Of a stretch of DNA of 64,000 bases, positions 1 through 8,868 are shown piece by piece; position 1 is the stretch's first letter, and each line of letters opens with the position of its first letter. The notes below the pieces were generated by a model that did no database searches, had not been told where the DNA came from, and saw nothing but the letters and a program-made list of their open reading frames with translations. Source of the stretch: Acidovorax sp. A79 (GTDB taxonomy: Bacteria; Pseudomonadota; Gammaproteobacteria; Burkholderiales; Burkholderiaceae_C); the NCBI RefSeq assembly GCF_041154505.1, contig NZ_AP028672.1:5558501-5622500 (forward strand), read 5' to 3'. The position numbers were made by a program, and so were the translations under genes.

Positions 1-775
1 CGACAACAAGGCGGGCGCCAGCGGCATGATCGCGGCGTCGGCCGTGGCCAAGGCTGCGGCGGAGGGCTACAGCGTGCTCATCACCACCAACACCACACAC
101 GCCGCCAACGAGCACCTGTACAAAAAGCTCTCGTACGACCCGGTGAAGGACTTCGCGCCCGTGACGGGCCTGGGCAAGGGCGGGCAGGTGCTGGTGGTCA
201 ACGCCAGCGCGCCGTACAAGAACGTGGGCGAGCTGCTGGCCTTTGCCAAGAAGAACCCCGGCAAGCTCAGCTTCGGCAGCGGCAGCTCATCGAGCCGCAT
301 GGCGGGCGAGATGCTCAAGCAACTGGCGGCGGTGGACATCCTGCACGTGCCCTACAAGAGCAATCCGCTGGCCATCACTGACCTGCTGGGCGGCCAGATC
401 GACCTGATGATCACCGACACCTCCACCGGCGTGCCGCAGGTCAAGGCGGGCAAGCTGCGGGCCCTGGGTTATTCCACCCAAAAGCGCAGCGCGCAACTGC
501 CCGACGTGCCCACGCTGGACGAAGCCGGCGTGAAGGGCTACGACATGGGCTACTGGTTTGCGGCATACGTGCCGGCCAACACGCCCGCACCGGTGGTGGC
601 GCGCCTCAACGAGCTGCTGACCGCCGCCACCAAGAGCGCCGCGGCCAAGAGCTTCTATGACAACGCCGGCTCCGAAGCCTGGACGACCACGCCGGATGAA
701 CTCGCCAAGTTCCAGGCCGCCGAAACCCAGAAGTGGGGCAAGGTGATCAAGGCCGCCGGTATCGAGGCCGAATAA
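1..775 (+). CDS. Bug/TctC-family tripartite tricarboxylate transporter receptor, 5'-truncated
   Basis: Periplasmic solute-binding protein of the Bug (TctC) family, expanded in Comamonadaceae and Bordetella. It binds small carboxylates for a TctAB-type transporter or acts as an orphan sensor. The reading frame is open from base 2, before the first ATG at 26, so the gene starts upstream of the window and the signal peptide is missing. Family marks are visible: DNKAGASG near the start, then VPYKSNPLAITDLLGGQID, and an ending with KWGKVIKAAGIEAE. About 258 residues of a usual ~325 are present. No TctA or TctB membrane gene follows, so it is probably an orphan receptor. The ligand cannot be told from sequence. 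Confidence 0.9.
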   Translation, partial: DNKAGASGMIAASAVAKAAAEGYSVLITTNTTHAANEHLYKKLSYDPVKDFAPVTGLGKGGQVLVVNASAPYKNVGELLAFAKKNPGKLSFGSGSSSSRMAGEMLKQLAAVDILHVPYKSNPLAITDLLGGQIDLMITDTSTGVPQVKAGKLRALGYSTQKRSAQLPDVPTLDEAGVKGYDMGYWFAAYVPANTPAPVVARLNELLTAATKSAAAKSFYDNAGSEAWTTTPDELAKFQAAETQKWGKVIKAAGIEAE

Positions 776-958
776 GCCACCGGCCCACCCACAGGCCCAC
801 CCACCGGGCCGTTTCATTCTTTTTTTGCTTCTCGCAGCCTGCCTTTGCCGGCAGGTCTGGGCGAAGCCTTGCCCGCGCGCGGCGCAACAGACGCTGCCGT
901 TTTGTTCCAGAGCCGTTCCAGCGGCCCGCACCACCATCCATCCAAGGAGACAGACACC

Positions 959-3348
959 ATGAAACCTTTTCGTGCATTCGGAAAACTCGCGCTCACGGCC
1001 GCCGCTGCAGCCGCCATCACGGCCTGCGGGGGTTCCAGCAACGATGCGCCCAAGGGCCCCGCGCTCAAGCTGGCCATCACCGCCACCGAGGCCTTTCCGG
1101 GCACCTATGGCGCCGTGGGCGAATACGAGCGCGTGACCGGCACCATCAGCGGCGAGGTAGACCCCAAGGACCCCAAGAACGCCGTCATCCAGGACCTGGC
1201 CCTGGCGCCTACCAACGCCAACGGCATGGTCGAGTACCAGGCCGACTTCGTCATGCTCAAGCCCAGGAACATGGATGGAACCTGTTCAGTGTCTTTTTGA
1301 AGTTGCACAAGTCTCTTTTCGGGATGGGATGCTAGGCGCGGCGTGCAGCCAATAGCTCGGCTATTGGCAAGCGCCGCAACGCCGCAGACCGCCCGAAAAG
1401 ACACTTGCCCGAAGGGTTGGAGTGAAATCGGGCGATTGGACGCCCCGGCTGCTTGCATGGGCATGAGCCCATGCGGCGCATCCGAAGCATCCACTCATCC
1501 CGATTGCACTCCAATGCAACCCCAAAAAGACACTGAACAGGTTCCTAGGCCAGCGGCGTGCTGCGCTACGACGCACCCAACCGGGGCAACATCCTCACGA
1601 TGCTCAACCCCACGGCCACGCCCAGCGACGCGGTGTACCTGGAGCGTGGCTACGTGATGCTGTATTCGGCCTGGCAGGGCGATGTGCCCAAAAGCACCGC
1701 CGCGCGCCTCACGGTGACGGTGCCCGTGGCCAAGAACAAGGACGGCAGCAGCATCACCGGCCCCTACCGTGCCGAGCTGGTGCCCACCGCTGCCAGCCCC
1801 GCGATGACGCTGCCCGGGGGCGTCTTCAACGGCACCATGATCCCGTACGAGCCCGCCAGCCTGGACAACACCCAGCCCGGCTACTCGCTCACCCGCCGCG
1901 CCAACGAGACCGATGCGCGCGTGTCCGTGCCCGCGAGCGACTGGAAGTTCGCCACCTGCGACACGGGCACCAACGCCTTCCCTGGCACGCCCAGCCCCAC
2001 CAGCGTGTGCCTGAAGGGCGGGTTCGACCCAGCCTATCTGTACGAGCTGGTCTATGTCGCCAAAGACCCGAAGGTGATGGGTGTGGGCCTGGCTGCGCTG
2101 CGCGACACGGTGAGCTTCTTCCGCAGCAAGGCGGCCGACTCGTCGGGCACCCCCAACCCGCTGGGCGGCCGCATCACACACACGCTGGGGCAGGGCACCT
2201 CGCAGTCGGGCAACGCGATGAAGACGTTCTTGCACCTGGGCTTCAATCAGGCGCTCGATGGCGGCAAGGTGTTCGACGGCCTGTTCGCCCACGTGGCTGC
2301 GCGCCAGACGCACATCAACACCCGCTTTGCCGTGCCCGGTGGCGGCGGCGGCTTGCGCACCGACCACACCGCCTTCGGCCAGACGGCACCGCGCGGGCTG
2401 GACAAGGACTACCAGGACGACATCAGCGGCCGCCAGGGCGGGGTGATGAAGCGCTGCGCGGCCACCAACACCTGTCCCAAGTTCTTCCTGGGCCTGTCGG
2501 GCACCGAGTTCTGGCAGCTGCAGGGCTCGCCCGTGCTGACCGACGCCAACGGCACCAAGGACCTGGTCCAGCCCGAGAACGCGCGCATTTACTACTACGC
2601 CAGCACCCAGCACGGCGGGGCAGGGGGCACGGCCAGCATTGCCTATGCACCCACGCGCGCCACGTACCCCACGGGCACGGTGGTGCAGTTCAACGACACC
2701 TTCCGTGCGCTGTTCCTCAACCTGGAAGACTGGGTGGTGCGCGGCACGCAGCCGCCCGCCAGCCAAGTGCCCAAGCTGGCCGACGGCACGCTGGTGCGGC
2801 CCGAAGTGCTGGCCTTCCCGGCCATGAAGGGATTGACCTGGGCGGTGGGCGGCGTGCAGACCGCCATTCCTGACTTCAGCTACCGGGGCGTGTACAACAA
2901 CTTCCCGCTGTTCGACTTCGGCCCGCAGTACATCCCGCAGGACGAATCGGGCATCGCCACCATCCTGCCCCCGCGCAACCTGGGCCGCGACTACGCCATC
3001 CTGGTGCCGCAGGTCGATGCGTCCACGGGCCTCACCCGCGCTGGTATCCGCAGCGTGGAAGCGCGTGCACCCTTGGGTACCAGCATCGAGTTCAACTACG
3101 TCGCCACGCCCGGCATCACCGACCTGGCCAACCTCACGGGCAGCTTCATTCCCTTTCACAAGACGCGGGCCGCGCGGCTGGCGGCGGGCGATGCGCGGCC
3201 GTCGCTGGAAGAGCTGTACGGCACACAAGACGGCTACGTGACGGCCGTGACCGAGGCCGCCAACACACTGGTCGCGCAGCGCCTGCTGCTGCAGCGCGAT
3301 GCGGACCTGCAGATTGCGCGTGCGAAGGCGGCTGCAGTGCTGCCGTGA
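959..3348 (+). pseudogene. Lipoprotein alpha/beta-hydrolase-domain protein, disrupted by a 269-bp inserted element
   Basis: ATG 959 follows an AAGGAGA ribosome site. The N-terminus is a lipoprotein signal ending in ITAC-GGSS. The frame runs to codon NMD at 1276, then enters an inserted element and stops at 1298-1300. The gene resumes after the element in another frame at about 1549 (ASGVLRYDAPNRGN) and continues to 3348. The C-terminal part fits the large alpha/beta-hydrolase-domain family found as secreted proteins in proteobacteria; the likely nucleophile is the second Ser of GTSQSG (codon 2206-2208). Removing 272 bp (the element plus 3 bp) restores one frame of about 706 codons. Apart from the insertion the gene looks undamaged, so the event may be recent. 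The 3' fragment could start at GTG 1558 but would lack a signal peptide. Confidence 0.85.
1277..1545. mobile_element. 269-bp MITE-like element with perfect 23-bp terminal inverted repeats
   Basis: The ends 1277-1299 and 1523-1545 are perfect reverse complements (outer bases GGAACCTGTTCAGTG). Inside are two further hairpins. The left arm pairs the CTTTTCGGG block near 1315 with CCCGAAAAG near 1392 and holds a nested palindrome GCCAATAGC/GCTATTGGC. The right arm pairs TTGGAGTGAAATCGGG near 1417 with CCCGATTGCACTCCAA near 1499 and holds GCATGGGC/GCCCATGC. No transposase frame is present, so it would be non-autonomous. No clean target-site duplication is visible (GAT on the left, TAG on the right). 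It sits in the coding region of a lipoprotein hydrolase gene. Confidence 0.85.
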
Positions 3349-3450
3349 GGTGATGAGGCCGGGGAGCGGGGGCGGGCGGTAGGTCTGGTGCTGCCATGCT
3401 GCTGGGCGATGGCCCCCTCTCCCCAGCCCCTCTCCCGCAAGAGCGAAGGG

Positions 3451-3471
3451 CGAGGGGCGAGGGGCGAGGGG
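3451..3471. repeat. Three tandem copies of heptamer CGAGGGG in a GC-rich inverted repeat
   Basis: CGAGGGG is repeated three times. Just upstream, 3413-3439 is rich in CCCCTCTCCC, so the region can form a GC-rich hairpin between two convergent genes. This type of intergenic repeat is common in high-GC betaproteobacteria. Nothing else was seen in 3349-3528. Confidence 0.5.
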
Positions 3472-3528
3472 CAAGAATGCCGCCGTGCGTTCGAGCTCCA
3501 CGCGAAAATCAAGCAAAAACAACCTGCA

Positions 3529-3569
3529 GCGCTTGATCCGTCAGCGTCAATAGCTATCAAAAAAGTAGC
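3529..3569 (+). repeat. Dispersed short repeat, copy a
   Basis: Carries the family blocks GCGCTTGAT, then TAGCTATCAAAA, then AGTAGC. It lies between the 3' ends of two convergent genes, eight bases from the TAG stop of the LysR gene. Related copies are at 14155, 23988, 27561, 38141, 42050 and 62825. Confidence 0.75.
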
Positions 3570-3576
3570 GTTTTAT

Positions 3577-4485
3577 CTAGCCGGCGCACTGCTGCCACGG
3601 CACACCTTCAAACCGCAGCACCAAAAAATCCAGCAGCGCCCGCACCGCGGGCGACAGGTGCCTGCGCGACGGGTACAGCGCATGGATCGTCATCACCGGC
3701 AAGCTCCACGCAGGCAGCACCGCCTGCAGCTCGCCGCGGTGCAGGTAGGGGTTGACCAGGTAGGTGGGCTGCAGCGCGATGCCGCCGCCCGCCAGCGCGG
3801 CGCGCATGAGCGTGGTGGCCTCGTTGGCGCTGAAGTGGCCTGAGACGCCCACGCGCTCCGTCTCTCCATCGCGGGTCAGCGTCCATACGCTCTTGCCAAA
3901 GTTGGCATAGCTCAGGCAGCGGTGCTGCGCCAGGTCGGCGGGCACCTGCGGTGTGCCATGCGCGGCCAGGTACGTGGGCGATGCCACCAGCACCGAATCG
4001 CAGCGCGCCAGGGGGCGACCGATGAGCAGCGGGTCGGGCTCGGCGCTGATGCGGATGGCCAGGTCGATGCGTTTTTCCACCAGGTTCAGCGAGCCCTCGC
4101 TCGCGTCCAGATCAATCTTGAGCAGCGGGTGCTGGGCCAGAAAATCCGCAATCGCCGCGCCCATCTGCGCGAACGCGAACGACACGCTGCAGGTGATGCG
4201 CAGCTGCCCGCGCAGCGCGCCCTCGGTGGTGGTGGCGGTTTCTTCCTCCAGGTCCTGCGACAGCGCCAGCATCTGCTGGCAACGGCGCAGGCAGTGCTCG
4301 CCGGCGTCGGTCAGCGTCACGCTGCGGGTGGTGCGCTGCAAGAGCCGCGCCTGCAGCCACTGCTCCATCTCGCCCACATAGCGCGTGACCATGGCGCGCG
4401 ACATCTCCAGCCGGTCGGCCGTGGCGCTGAAGCTGCCGCTGGTGGCCACTTCCACAAACACCCGCATGGCGGTCAGGCGGTCCAT
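3577..4485 (-). CDS. LysR-family transcriptional regulator
   Basis: 302 residues, normal LTTR length. The N-terminal winged helix-turn-helix reads MDRLTAMRVFVEVATSGSFSA with helix-turn-helix around residues 18-40 (TADRLEMSRAMVTRYVGEME). It is followed by the effector-binding domain (ITCSVSFAFAQM, LVEKRIDLAIRI). It resembles the CrgA-like subgroup typical of Burkholderiales. It is divergent from the MBL-fold gene at 4614 across 128 bp, so it probably controls that gene and itself. The effector is unknown. Confidence 0.92.
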   Translation of the reverse strand: MDRLTAMRVFVEVATSGSFSATADRLEMSRAMVTRYVGEMEQWLQARLLQRTTRSVTLTDAGEHCLRRCQQMLALSQDLEEETATTTEGALRGQLRITCSVSFAFAQMGAAIADFLAQHPLLKIDLDASEGSLNLVEKRIDLAIRISAEPDPLLIGRPLARCDSVLVASPTYLAAHGTPQVPADLAQHRCLSYANFGKSVWTLTRDGETERVGVSGHFSANEATTLMRAALAGGGIALQPTYLVNPYLHRGELQAVLPAWSLPVMTIHALYPSRRHLSPAVRALLDFLVLRFEGVPWQQCAG

Positions 4486-4548
4486 ATTTGCTCTATTGGT
4501 GCAACAAATATGCGCATTTTATGGGGTTTATTGGATCGATTGGCGCAA
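4485..4548. promoter_or_regulatory. Candidate LysR operator region between divergent genes
   Basis: The AT-rich gap holds ATTGGTGCAA at 4495-4504 and ATTGGCGCAA at 4539-4548, 44 bp apart (about four helical turns). TATTTG at 4485-4490 and CAAATA at 4505-4510 form an inverted pair. Spaced repeats between a LysR gene and a divergent target fit the usual two-site LTTR operator. This is inference from position and pattern. Confidence 0.4.
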
Positions 4549-4613
4549 ATAAACTTCGCTTCGACATCAACGCCAACCCCTCACAACCCCTTCAACACAC
4601 TGGAGAAACCGCC

Positions 4614-5480
4614 ATGTTCCGCACCACCCTCATCGCCGCCACCCTCGCCGTCGCCTTCACTGGCGCCCAGGCTGCCCAGCCTCTGCAGGTCAAGGTCTAC
4701 AACGCCGACGGCAACAGCTTCAACGTCAACTCCACCCTGGTCTATGGCGAGAAGGAAGCCATGGTCATCGACGCCGGCTTCACCCGCGCCGACGCGCTGC
4801 GCATTGCCGCCAACGTGCTCGACACCGGCAAGGAGCTGAAAACCATCTACGTGAGCCAGGCCGACCCCGACTACTACTTCGGCGTGGAAACGCTGAAGGA
4901 AATCTTCCCCAGGGCCGACGTGGTGACCACGCCCGCCGTGCTGGAGAAGATCAACGCCAAGCTGGCCACCAAGCTCTCGTTCTGGGGCCCCAAGATGGGC
5001 GCCAACGCACCGCGCACGCCCGTGCTGCCCAAGGCCCTTGCGGGCAACACGCTGAACGTGGACGGCCAGGCGGTCGAGATCCGTGGCACCACGGGCCTGC
5101 TGGCGCACCGCCCGTATGCGTGGATCCCGTCCATCAAGGCCGTCGTGGGCAACATCGCGGTGTCGGGCTCCAACACCCATGTGTGGACGGCCGATACGCA
5201 AACCGTGGCCGAGCGCAGCGCCTGGGTGGCCCAGCTCGACGAAATGGCCGCCCTGCAGCCCACCGTGGTCGTGCCCGGCCACATGCCCGCCGGTGGCACG
5301 CTCGATGCTGCCAACATCACCTACACCAAGGGCTACCTGCAGGCCTTCGAGAAGCATGCCGCGGCCACCAAGACCAGCGCCGAACTCATCGACGCGATGA
5401 AGAAGGCCTACCCCGCCGCGCCCATGGGCCTGTCGCTGGACATCGGCGCCAAGGTCAACAAGGGCGAGATGAAGTGGTAA
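4614..5480 (+). CDS. Secreted MBL-fold protein with degenerate metal-binding motif
   Basis: 288 residues from ATG 4614, preceded by GGAGAAACC. An Ala-rich signal peptide ends near AQAA (residues 18-21). The fold pattern is metallo-beta-lactamase-like: NSTLVYGEKEAMVIDAGF, then the position of the HxHxDH motif, and a late VVPGHMPAG. At residues 81-89 the motif reads SQADPDYYF: the three usual His are Gln82, Asp84 and Tyr87, while Asp86 is kept. It may bind metal differently or be non-hydrolytic. Divergent from the LysR gene at 3577-4485, which probably regulates it; the small TPR-like and DsbA-like genes follow closely. Confidence 0.82.
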   Translation: MFRTTLIAATLAVAFTGAQAAQPLQVKVYNADGNSFNVNSTLVYGEKEAMVIDAGFTRADALRIAANVLDTGKELKTIYVSQADPDYYFGVETLKEIFPRADVVTTPAVLEKINAKLATKLSFWGPKMGANAPRTPVLPKALAGNTLNVDGQAVEIRGTTGLLAHRPYAWIPSIKAVVGNIAVSGSNTHVWTADTQTVAERSAWVAQLDEMAALQPTVVVPGHMPAGGTLDAANITYTKGYLQAFEKHAAATKTSAELIDAMKKAYPAAPMGLSLDIGAKVNKGEMKW

Positions 5481-5555
5481 GCCACCCACCGGCTGGCCTG
5501 CAACCCTCTGAGGGGGCATGCAGGCAGCCACTGTTTGTTTGAAAGGAACCAGATC

Positions 5556-5831
5556 GTGACCTCGCACCCTCTCCAGCCCATCCTGCAGCACCTGCACGCC
5601 GGCCGCTGGAACGCGGCGCACGACCTGGTGCAGCACGACGGCTCGATGCTGGCGGCCTGGCTGCACGGCATCCTGCATCTGCAGGAAGGCGACCTAGAAG
5701 ACGCCGAGAACTGGTACGACCGGGCCGGCCGCCATTTCCGCAGCCGGGGCACGCTGGCTGAAGAGCTGGCGCTTTTCGAGGCCGCGCTTGCCACCTCCGC
5801 ACATCCCCCCACCCACCCTGAAAGCCCCTGA
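5556..5831 (+). CDS. Small tetratricopeptide-like protein
   Basis: 91 residues. GTG 5556 was chosen because GAAAGGAA lies about nine bases upstream; in-frame codons further upstream lack a site. The protein is helical. The segment WLHGILHLQEGDLEDAENWY followed by DRAGRHFRSRG resembles one TPR unit (W, LG, Y and A positions). It lies 75 bp after the MBL-fold gene and 3 bp before the DsbA-like gene, so the three are probably co-transcribed. No enzymatic role can be assigned. Confidence 0.72.
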   Translation: MTSHPLQPILQHLHAGRWNAAHDLVQHDGSMLAAWLHGILHLQEGDLEDAENWYDRAGRHFRSRGTLAEELALFEAALATSAHPPTHPESP

Positions 5832-5834
5832 TCC

Positions 5835-6491
5835 ATGTTCGCCATCTCCGTGACCTATCTGTTCGACCCCCTGTGCGGCTGGTGCTACGCCGCCGCTCCC
5901 GCGCTGAAACACCTGCAGGGCGTGGACGGCGTCCAGGTCTCGCTCGCGCCCACGGGCCTGTTTGCAGGCGCTGGCGCACGGCCCATGGACGCGGAATTCG
6001 CCGCCTATGCATGGAGCAACGACCAGCGCATCCAGCAGCTCACAGGGCAGCCTTTCACGCAGGCCTATCGCGACCACATTCTGGGCGCGGCGGATGGCCG
6101 CTTCGATTCGGGCCCCGCCACGCTGGCGCTGACCGCCGTGGCCCGGACCGCGCCCGGGCGCGAGCTGGAGGCACTGCACGCGCTGCAGCACGCCCGCTAC
6201 GTGGACGGCCGCGATACCGCCGAACCCGGGGTGCTGGCCGATGTGCTCACCGCCCTGGGCTTGAGCGACGCCGCCGCGCTCACACGGGGGCCCGATGCGG
6301 CGGCACTGCGCAAGCTGCTGGCCGAGCGCGTGGCCCAGGCCCAGTCCATGCTGCGCGCCGTGGGCGCGCGGGGTGTGCCGCAACTGGTGGTCGCGGGGCA
6401 GGGCGGTGCGCTGCGCCTGCTCGGTGGCGATGCGCTGCTGGGGCCGCGTGAGCGGCTGGTTGATCTGGTGCGGGCGGCTGCCGCAGCCTGA
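5835..6491 (+). CDS. DsbA-family thioredoxin-fold protein
   Basis: 218 residues. A thioredoxin fold starts at once: SVTYLFDPLCGWCYAAAP with the redox pair CGWC near residues 14-17, then a helical insertion, then the cis-Pro loop GARGVPQLVV. This is the cytosolic DsbA/FrnE-like group, since no signal peptide is present. It starts 3 bp after the small TPR-like gene. Substrates are unknown. The CGWC pair suggests a thiol-disulfide role instead of glutathione-dependent isomerase activity. Confidence 0.85.
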   Translation: MFAISVTYLFDPLCGWCYAAAPALKHLQGVDGVQVSLAPTGLFAGAGARPMDAEFAAYAWSNDQRIQQLTGQPFTQAYRDHILGAADGRFDSGPATLALTAVARTAPGRELEALHALQHARYVDGRDTAEPGVLADVLTALGLSDAAALTRGPDAAALRKLLAERVAQAQSMLRAVGARGVPQLVVAGQGGALRLLGGDALLGPRERLVDLVRAAAAA

Positions 6492-6545
6492 TGGCCGCCC
6501 CCCGCCTGATGCTGGCGGGCAGCCCCGTGCGCACGGCGCCCCGGT

Positions 6546-7694
6546 TTATTCCATCGACGGATCGATCAGCACCTTGGCGCCCGTGTTGCGCGCGCCGTAG
6601 AAGGCGATGGCATCGGCGCTGAGCGCACCCGCCAGCGACACCGTGCGCGCGTAGTGGCTGGCGAACGTGGTTTTCAGCTCGGCCGCCACGCGCGCGCGCA
6701 GCGCCTGGGCCGCCGCGTCACCGATTTTCTGCAGGAAGGGAAACAGCAGCCAGCCGCCCACGCCCCAGGCCATGCCAAAGGTGCGCTGGATCTCGGTGGG
6801 GCGCGTGTCCAGGTGGCCGTACAGGTACACCTGCTTGTGCACCGCCGAGCCATAGCGGCTGTACTCCTGCGCCTTGCGGTTGATGGCCGCTTCCATGCAC
6901 TGCAGGATCTGCCCGGCCAGCGTACCGCCGCCCGTGGCATCGAACGCGATGGTGGCGCCCGTGGCGGCCAAGGCATCCGTCAGGTCGGCCATGAAGGTGG
7001 GCGCACTGCTGTCGCACACATATTGCGCGCCCATGCCCTTGAGCATCTCTGCCTGCTCGGGCTTGCGCACGATGTTGACCAACCCGATGCCGTCCTTCTG
7101 GCAGATCCTGAGCAGCATCTGGCCCAGGTTGCTGGCCGCGGCGGTGTGCACCAGCGCGGTATGGCCTTCGCGCTTCATGGCCTCGACCATGCTCAGCGCG
7201 GTCAGCGGGTTGACGAAGCACGATGCGCCTTCGGCCGCCGTGGTGCCTTCGGGCAGCGGCAGGCACTGCGCCGCTGGCATGGCGCGGTACTGCGCGTACA
7301 TGGCGCCGCCGATCACCGCCACCGTGCGGCCCAGCAGCGCCTGCGCGGTGGGGGACGACCCTGCGGCCACCACCAGGCCAGCGCCTTCATTGCCCACCGG
7401 CATGCTCTGGCCGATGCGCGCGGCCATGCCGGGCATGGCGCGTTCGGGGATGCGGGCGGTCGCCACCGGCCGGTCAGGGCTGCCGGATACCTGGACGGTG
7501 GCCAGGTCGGCGGGACCGAGCAGCAGGCCGATGTCCGACGGGTTGATGGGCGTGGCCTGCACCTGGATCAGCACCTCGTCGGGCCCCGGCGTGGGCACGG
7601 GCGTGGGCTCCAGGCTGATCTGCAAGGTGCCGTCGGGCTGGACGAGCGAGCGCAGTTGCAGCGCGGTCGCGGGGATGGTGGCGGTGGTGGTCAT
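6546..7694 (-). CDS. Zinc-independent MDR-family quinone oxidoreductase-like protein
   Basis: 382 residues from ATG 7694; upstream in-frame extension to 7913 has no family similarity. Medium-chain dehydrogenase/reductase of the quinone oxidoreductase type: N-terminal GroES-like part (PGPDEVLIQVQATPINPSDIG), VGNEGAGLVVAAG, then the NAD(P) Rossmann part (HTAAASNLGQMLLRICQ). No catalytic zinc cysteines are seen. It would reduce a quinone or enone with NADPH. The gene is convergent with the dsbA-like gene and lies downstream of a LysR gene on the same strand, 178 bp apart. Confidence 0.88.
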   Translation of the reverse strand: MTTTATIPATALQLRSLVQPDGTLQISLEPTPVPTPGPDEVLIQVQATPINPSDIGLLLGPADLATVQVSGSPDRPVATARIPERAMPGMAARIGQSMPVGNEGAGLVVAAGSSPTAQALLGRTVAVIGGAMYAQYRAMPAAQCLPLPEGTTAAEGASCFVNPLTALSMVEAMKREGHTALVHTAAASNLGQMLLRICQKDGIGLVNIVRKPEQAEMLKGMGAQYVCDSSAPTFMADLTDALAATGATIAFDATGGGTLAGQILQCMEAAINRKAQEYSRYGSAVHKQVYLYGHLDTRPTEIQRTFGMAWGVGGWLLFPFLQKIGDAAAQALRARVAAELKTTFASHYARTVSLAGALSADAIAFYGARNTGAKVLIDPSME

Positions 7695-7872
7695 GGGTGG
7701 CTTTCGGTGGGAAGGAAGAAGGGCGCGCCCTTCTTCCAAGGGCGCGGCCCGGTGCCGAACATTAGAACTGGATTGCGCCGCAGCCACGGTCGCGCAAGTG
7801 CCTTGCGGCGGCAGGGTTGCTCTGGGTACCGCCGTGCAGTCCGGCACGCAGGCCGCGTCCCTCCACGCGCCG

Positions 7873-8739
7873 TCAACCCCCCAGCGTGCGCACCATCTGC
7901 TCGTACATCGCATCCACCGCCGGCGAGCGCAGCGACACCTTGCTGCGCAGCACCGCCACGTCCATCGAATCGAGCGGCGGAAGGTCGAACTCCGCCGGCA
8001 GGTCCTGCAGTATCTGCAGATGCGCGGGCACGCTGCAGCGCGTGAGCACCGCCACGGCCAGGCCGCTTTCCACCGCGGCCAGCTGCCCCGCCAGGCTGGA
8101 GCTGTGGTACACGATGCGGTGCGCCCGCCGCCGCGCGGCCAGGGCCTTCATCGTCGCCATGCGGGCCAGGCTGGCCGATTCATACACCGCAATCGGCAAG
8201 GGGTCGCGCCGCCACACTTCCAGCTGCGGCGAGCCCACCCACACCAGCGGCTCGTGGAACAAGAAGCGCCCGCGCTGGGGCTTGTCGCGCGAGACCAGGG
8301 CCAGGTCCAGCTCGCCCCGCCCCAGGCGCGGGATCAGCGAGGTGGACTGCTCGCACGTCAGCTCGATCTCCACCCCGTGGTAGCGGTGCGCAAAGCTGCG
8401 CAGCACCGGCGTGAGGTAGGCGCTGGCGTAGTCGTCCGGCACGCCCAGCCGCACCCGCCCGGCCAGCTGCGGGCCGAACAGCGCCGTGTGCGCCTCGGCC
8501 TGCAGGTCGAGCACGCGGCGCGCGTACGACAGCAGCTCGGCCCCGGTCGGCGTCACCTCCAGGTGGCGCGGCCCGCGCAGCAGCACCGGGCGGCCCAGCG
8601 CGGCCTCCAGCTTCTTGATCTGCATGCTGACCGCCGACTGCGACCGGTGCACCAGCGGCGCCGCGCCCGACAGCGAGCCCGCGTCCACCACGGCCACGAA
8701 GGCGCGCAGCCAGTCGATCTGGAAATCCGGGTGGTTCAT
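7873..8739 (-). CDS. LysR-family transcriptional regulator
   Basis: 288 residues. Start ATG 8739 (MNHPDFQIDWLRAFVAVVD). The helix-turn-helix lies around residues 20-45 (SLSGAAPLVHRSQSAVSMQI), followed by a LysR substrate domain (GRVRLGVPDDYASAYLTPVL). It is divergent from the EamA transporter at 8869, its probable target. Longer in-frame extension upstream overlaps the transporter and is rejected. Confidence 0.92.
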   Translation of the reverse strand: MNHPDFQIDWLRAFVAVVDAGSLSGAAPLVHRSQSAVSMQIKKLEAALGRPVLLRGPRHLEVTPTGAELLSYARRVLDLQAEAHTALFGPQLAGRVRLGVPDDYASAYLTPVLRSFAHRYHGVEIELTCEQSTSLIPRLGRGELDLALVSRDKPQRGRFLFHEPLVWVGSPQLEVWRRDPLPIAVYESASLARMATMKALAARRRAHRIVYHSSSLAGQLAAVESGLAVAVLTRCSVPAHLQILQDLPAEFDLPPLDSMDVAVLRSKVSLRSPAVDAMYEQMVRTLGG

Positions 8740-8795
8740 GGGGCGCGTCCTTGTGGGTGGGGCATGCAGCCAAGCCAGACCATGGCTTTGCGGTA

Positions 8796-8810
8796 ATTCG
8801 TTTATCGAAT
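8796..8810. promoter_or_regulatory. Candidate LysR box between LysR and EamA genes
   Basis: ATTCG-TTTAT-CGAAT is a perfect 5-5-5 palindrome that fits the LTTR T-N11-A rule. It lies 57 bp upstream of the regulator start and 59 bp upstream of the transporter start. A further TTCGAA occurs at 8819-8824. Confidence 0.5.
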
Positions 8811-8868
8811 GGTAGCTCTTCGAACTATGCGCTTTACACCAAAGCGGCAATCTTCGAGCATCGACCGC

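Noticed and set aside
1270..1552. Target-site duplication around the 269-bp element
   Set aside because: Flanks GAT and TAG, and longer windows, do not match; none could be supported, though an altered 3-bp site fits the frame arithmetic.
1495..3522. A 675-codon open frame on the minus strand
   Set aside because: Antisense to the disrupted hydrolase gene; low-complexity Arg/Gly/Ala composition and no domain.
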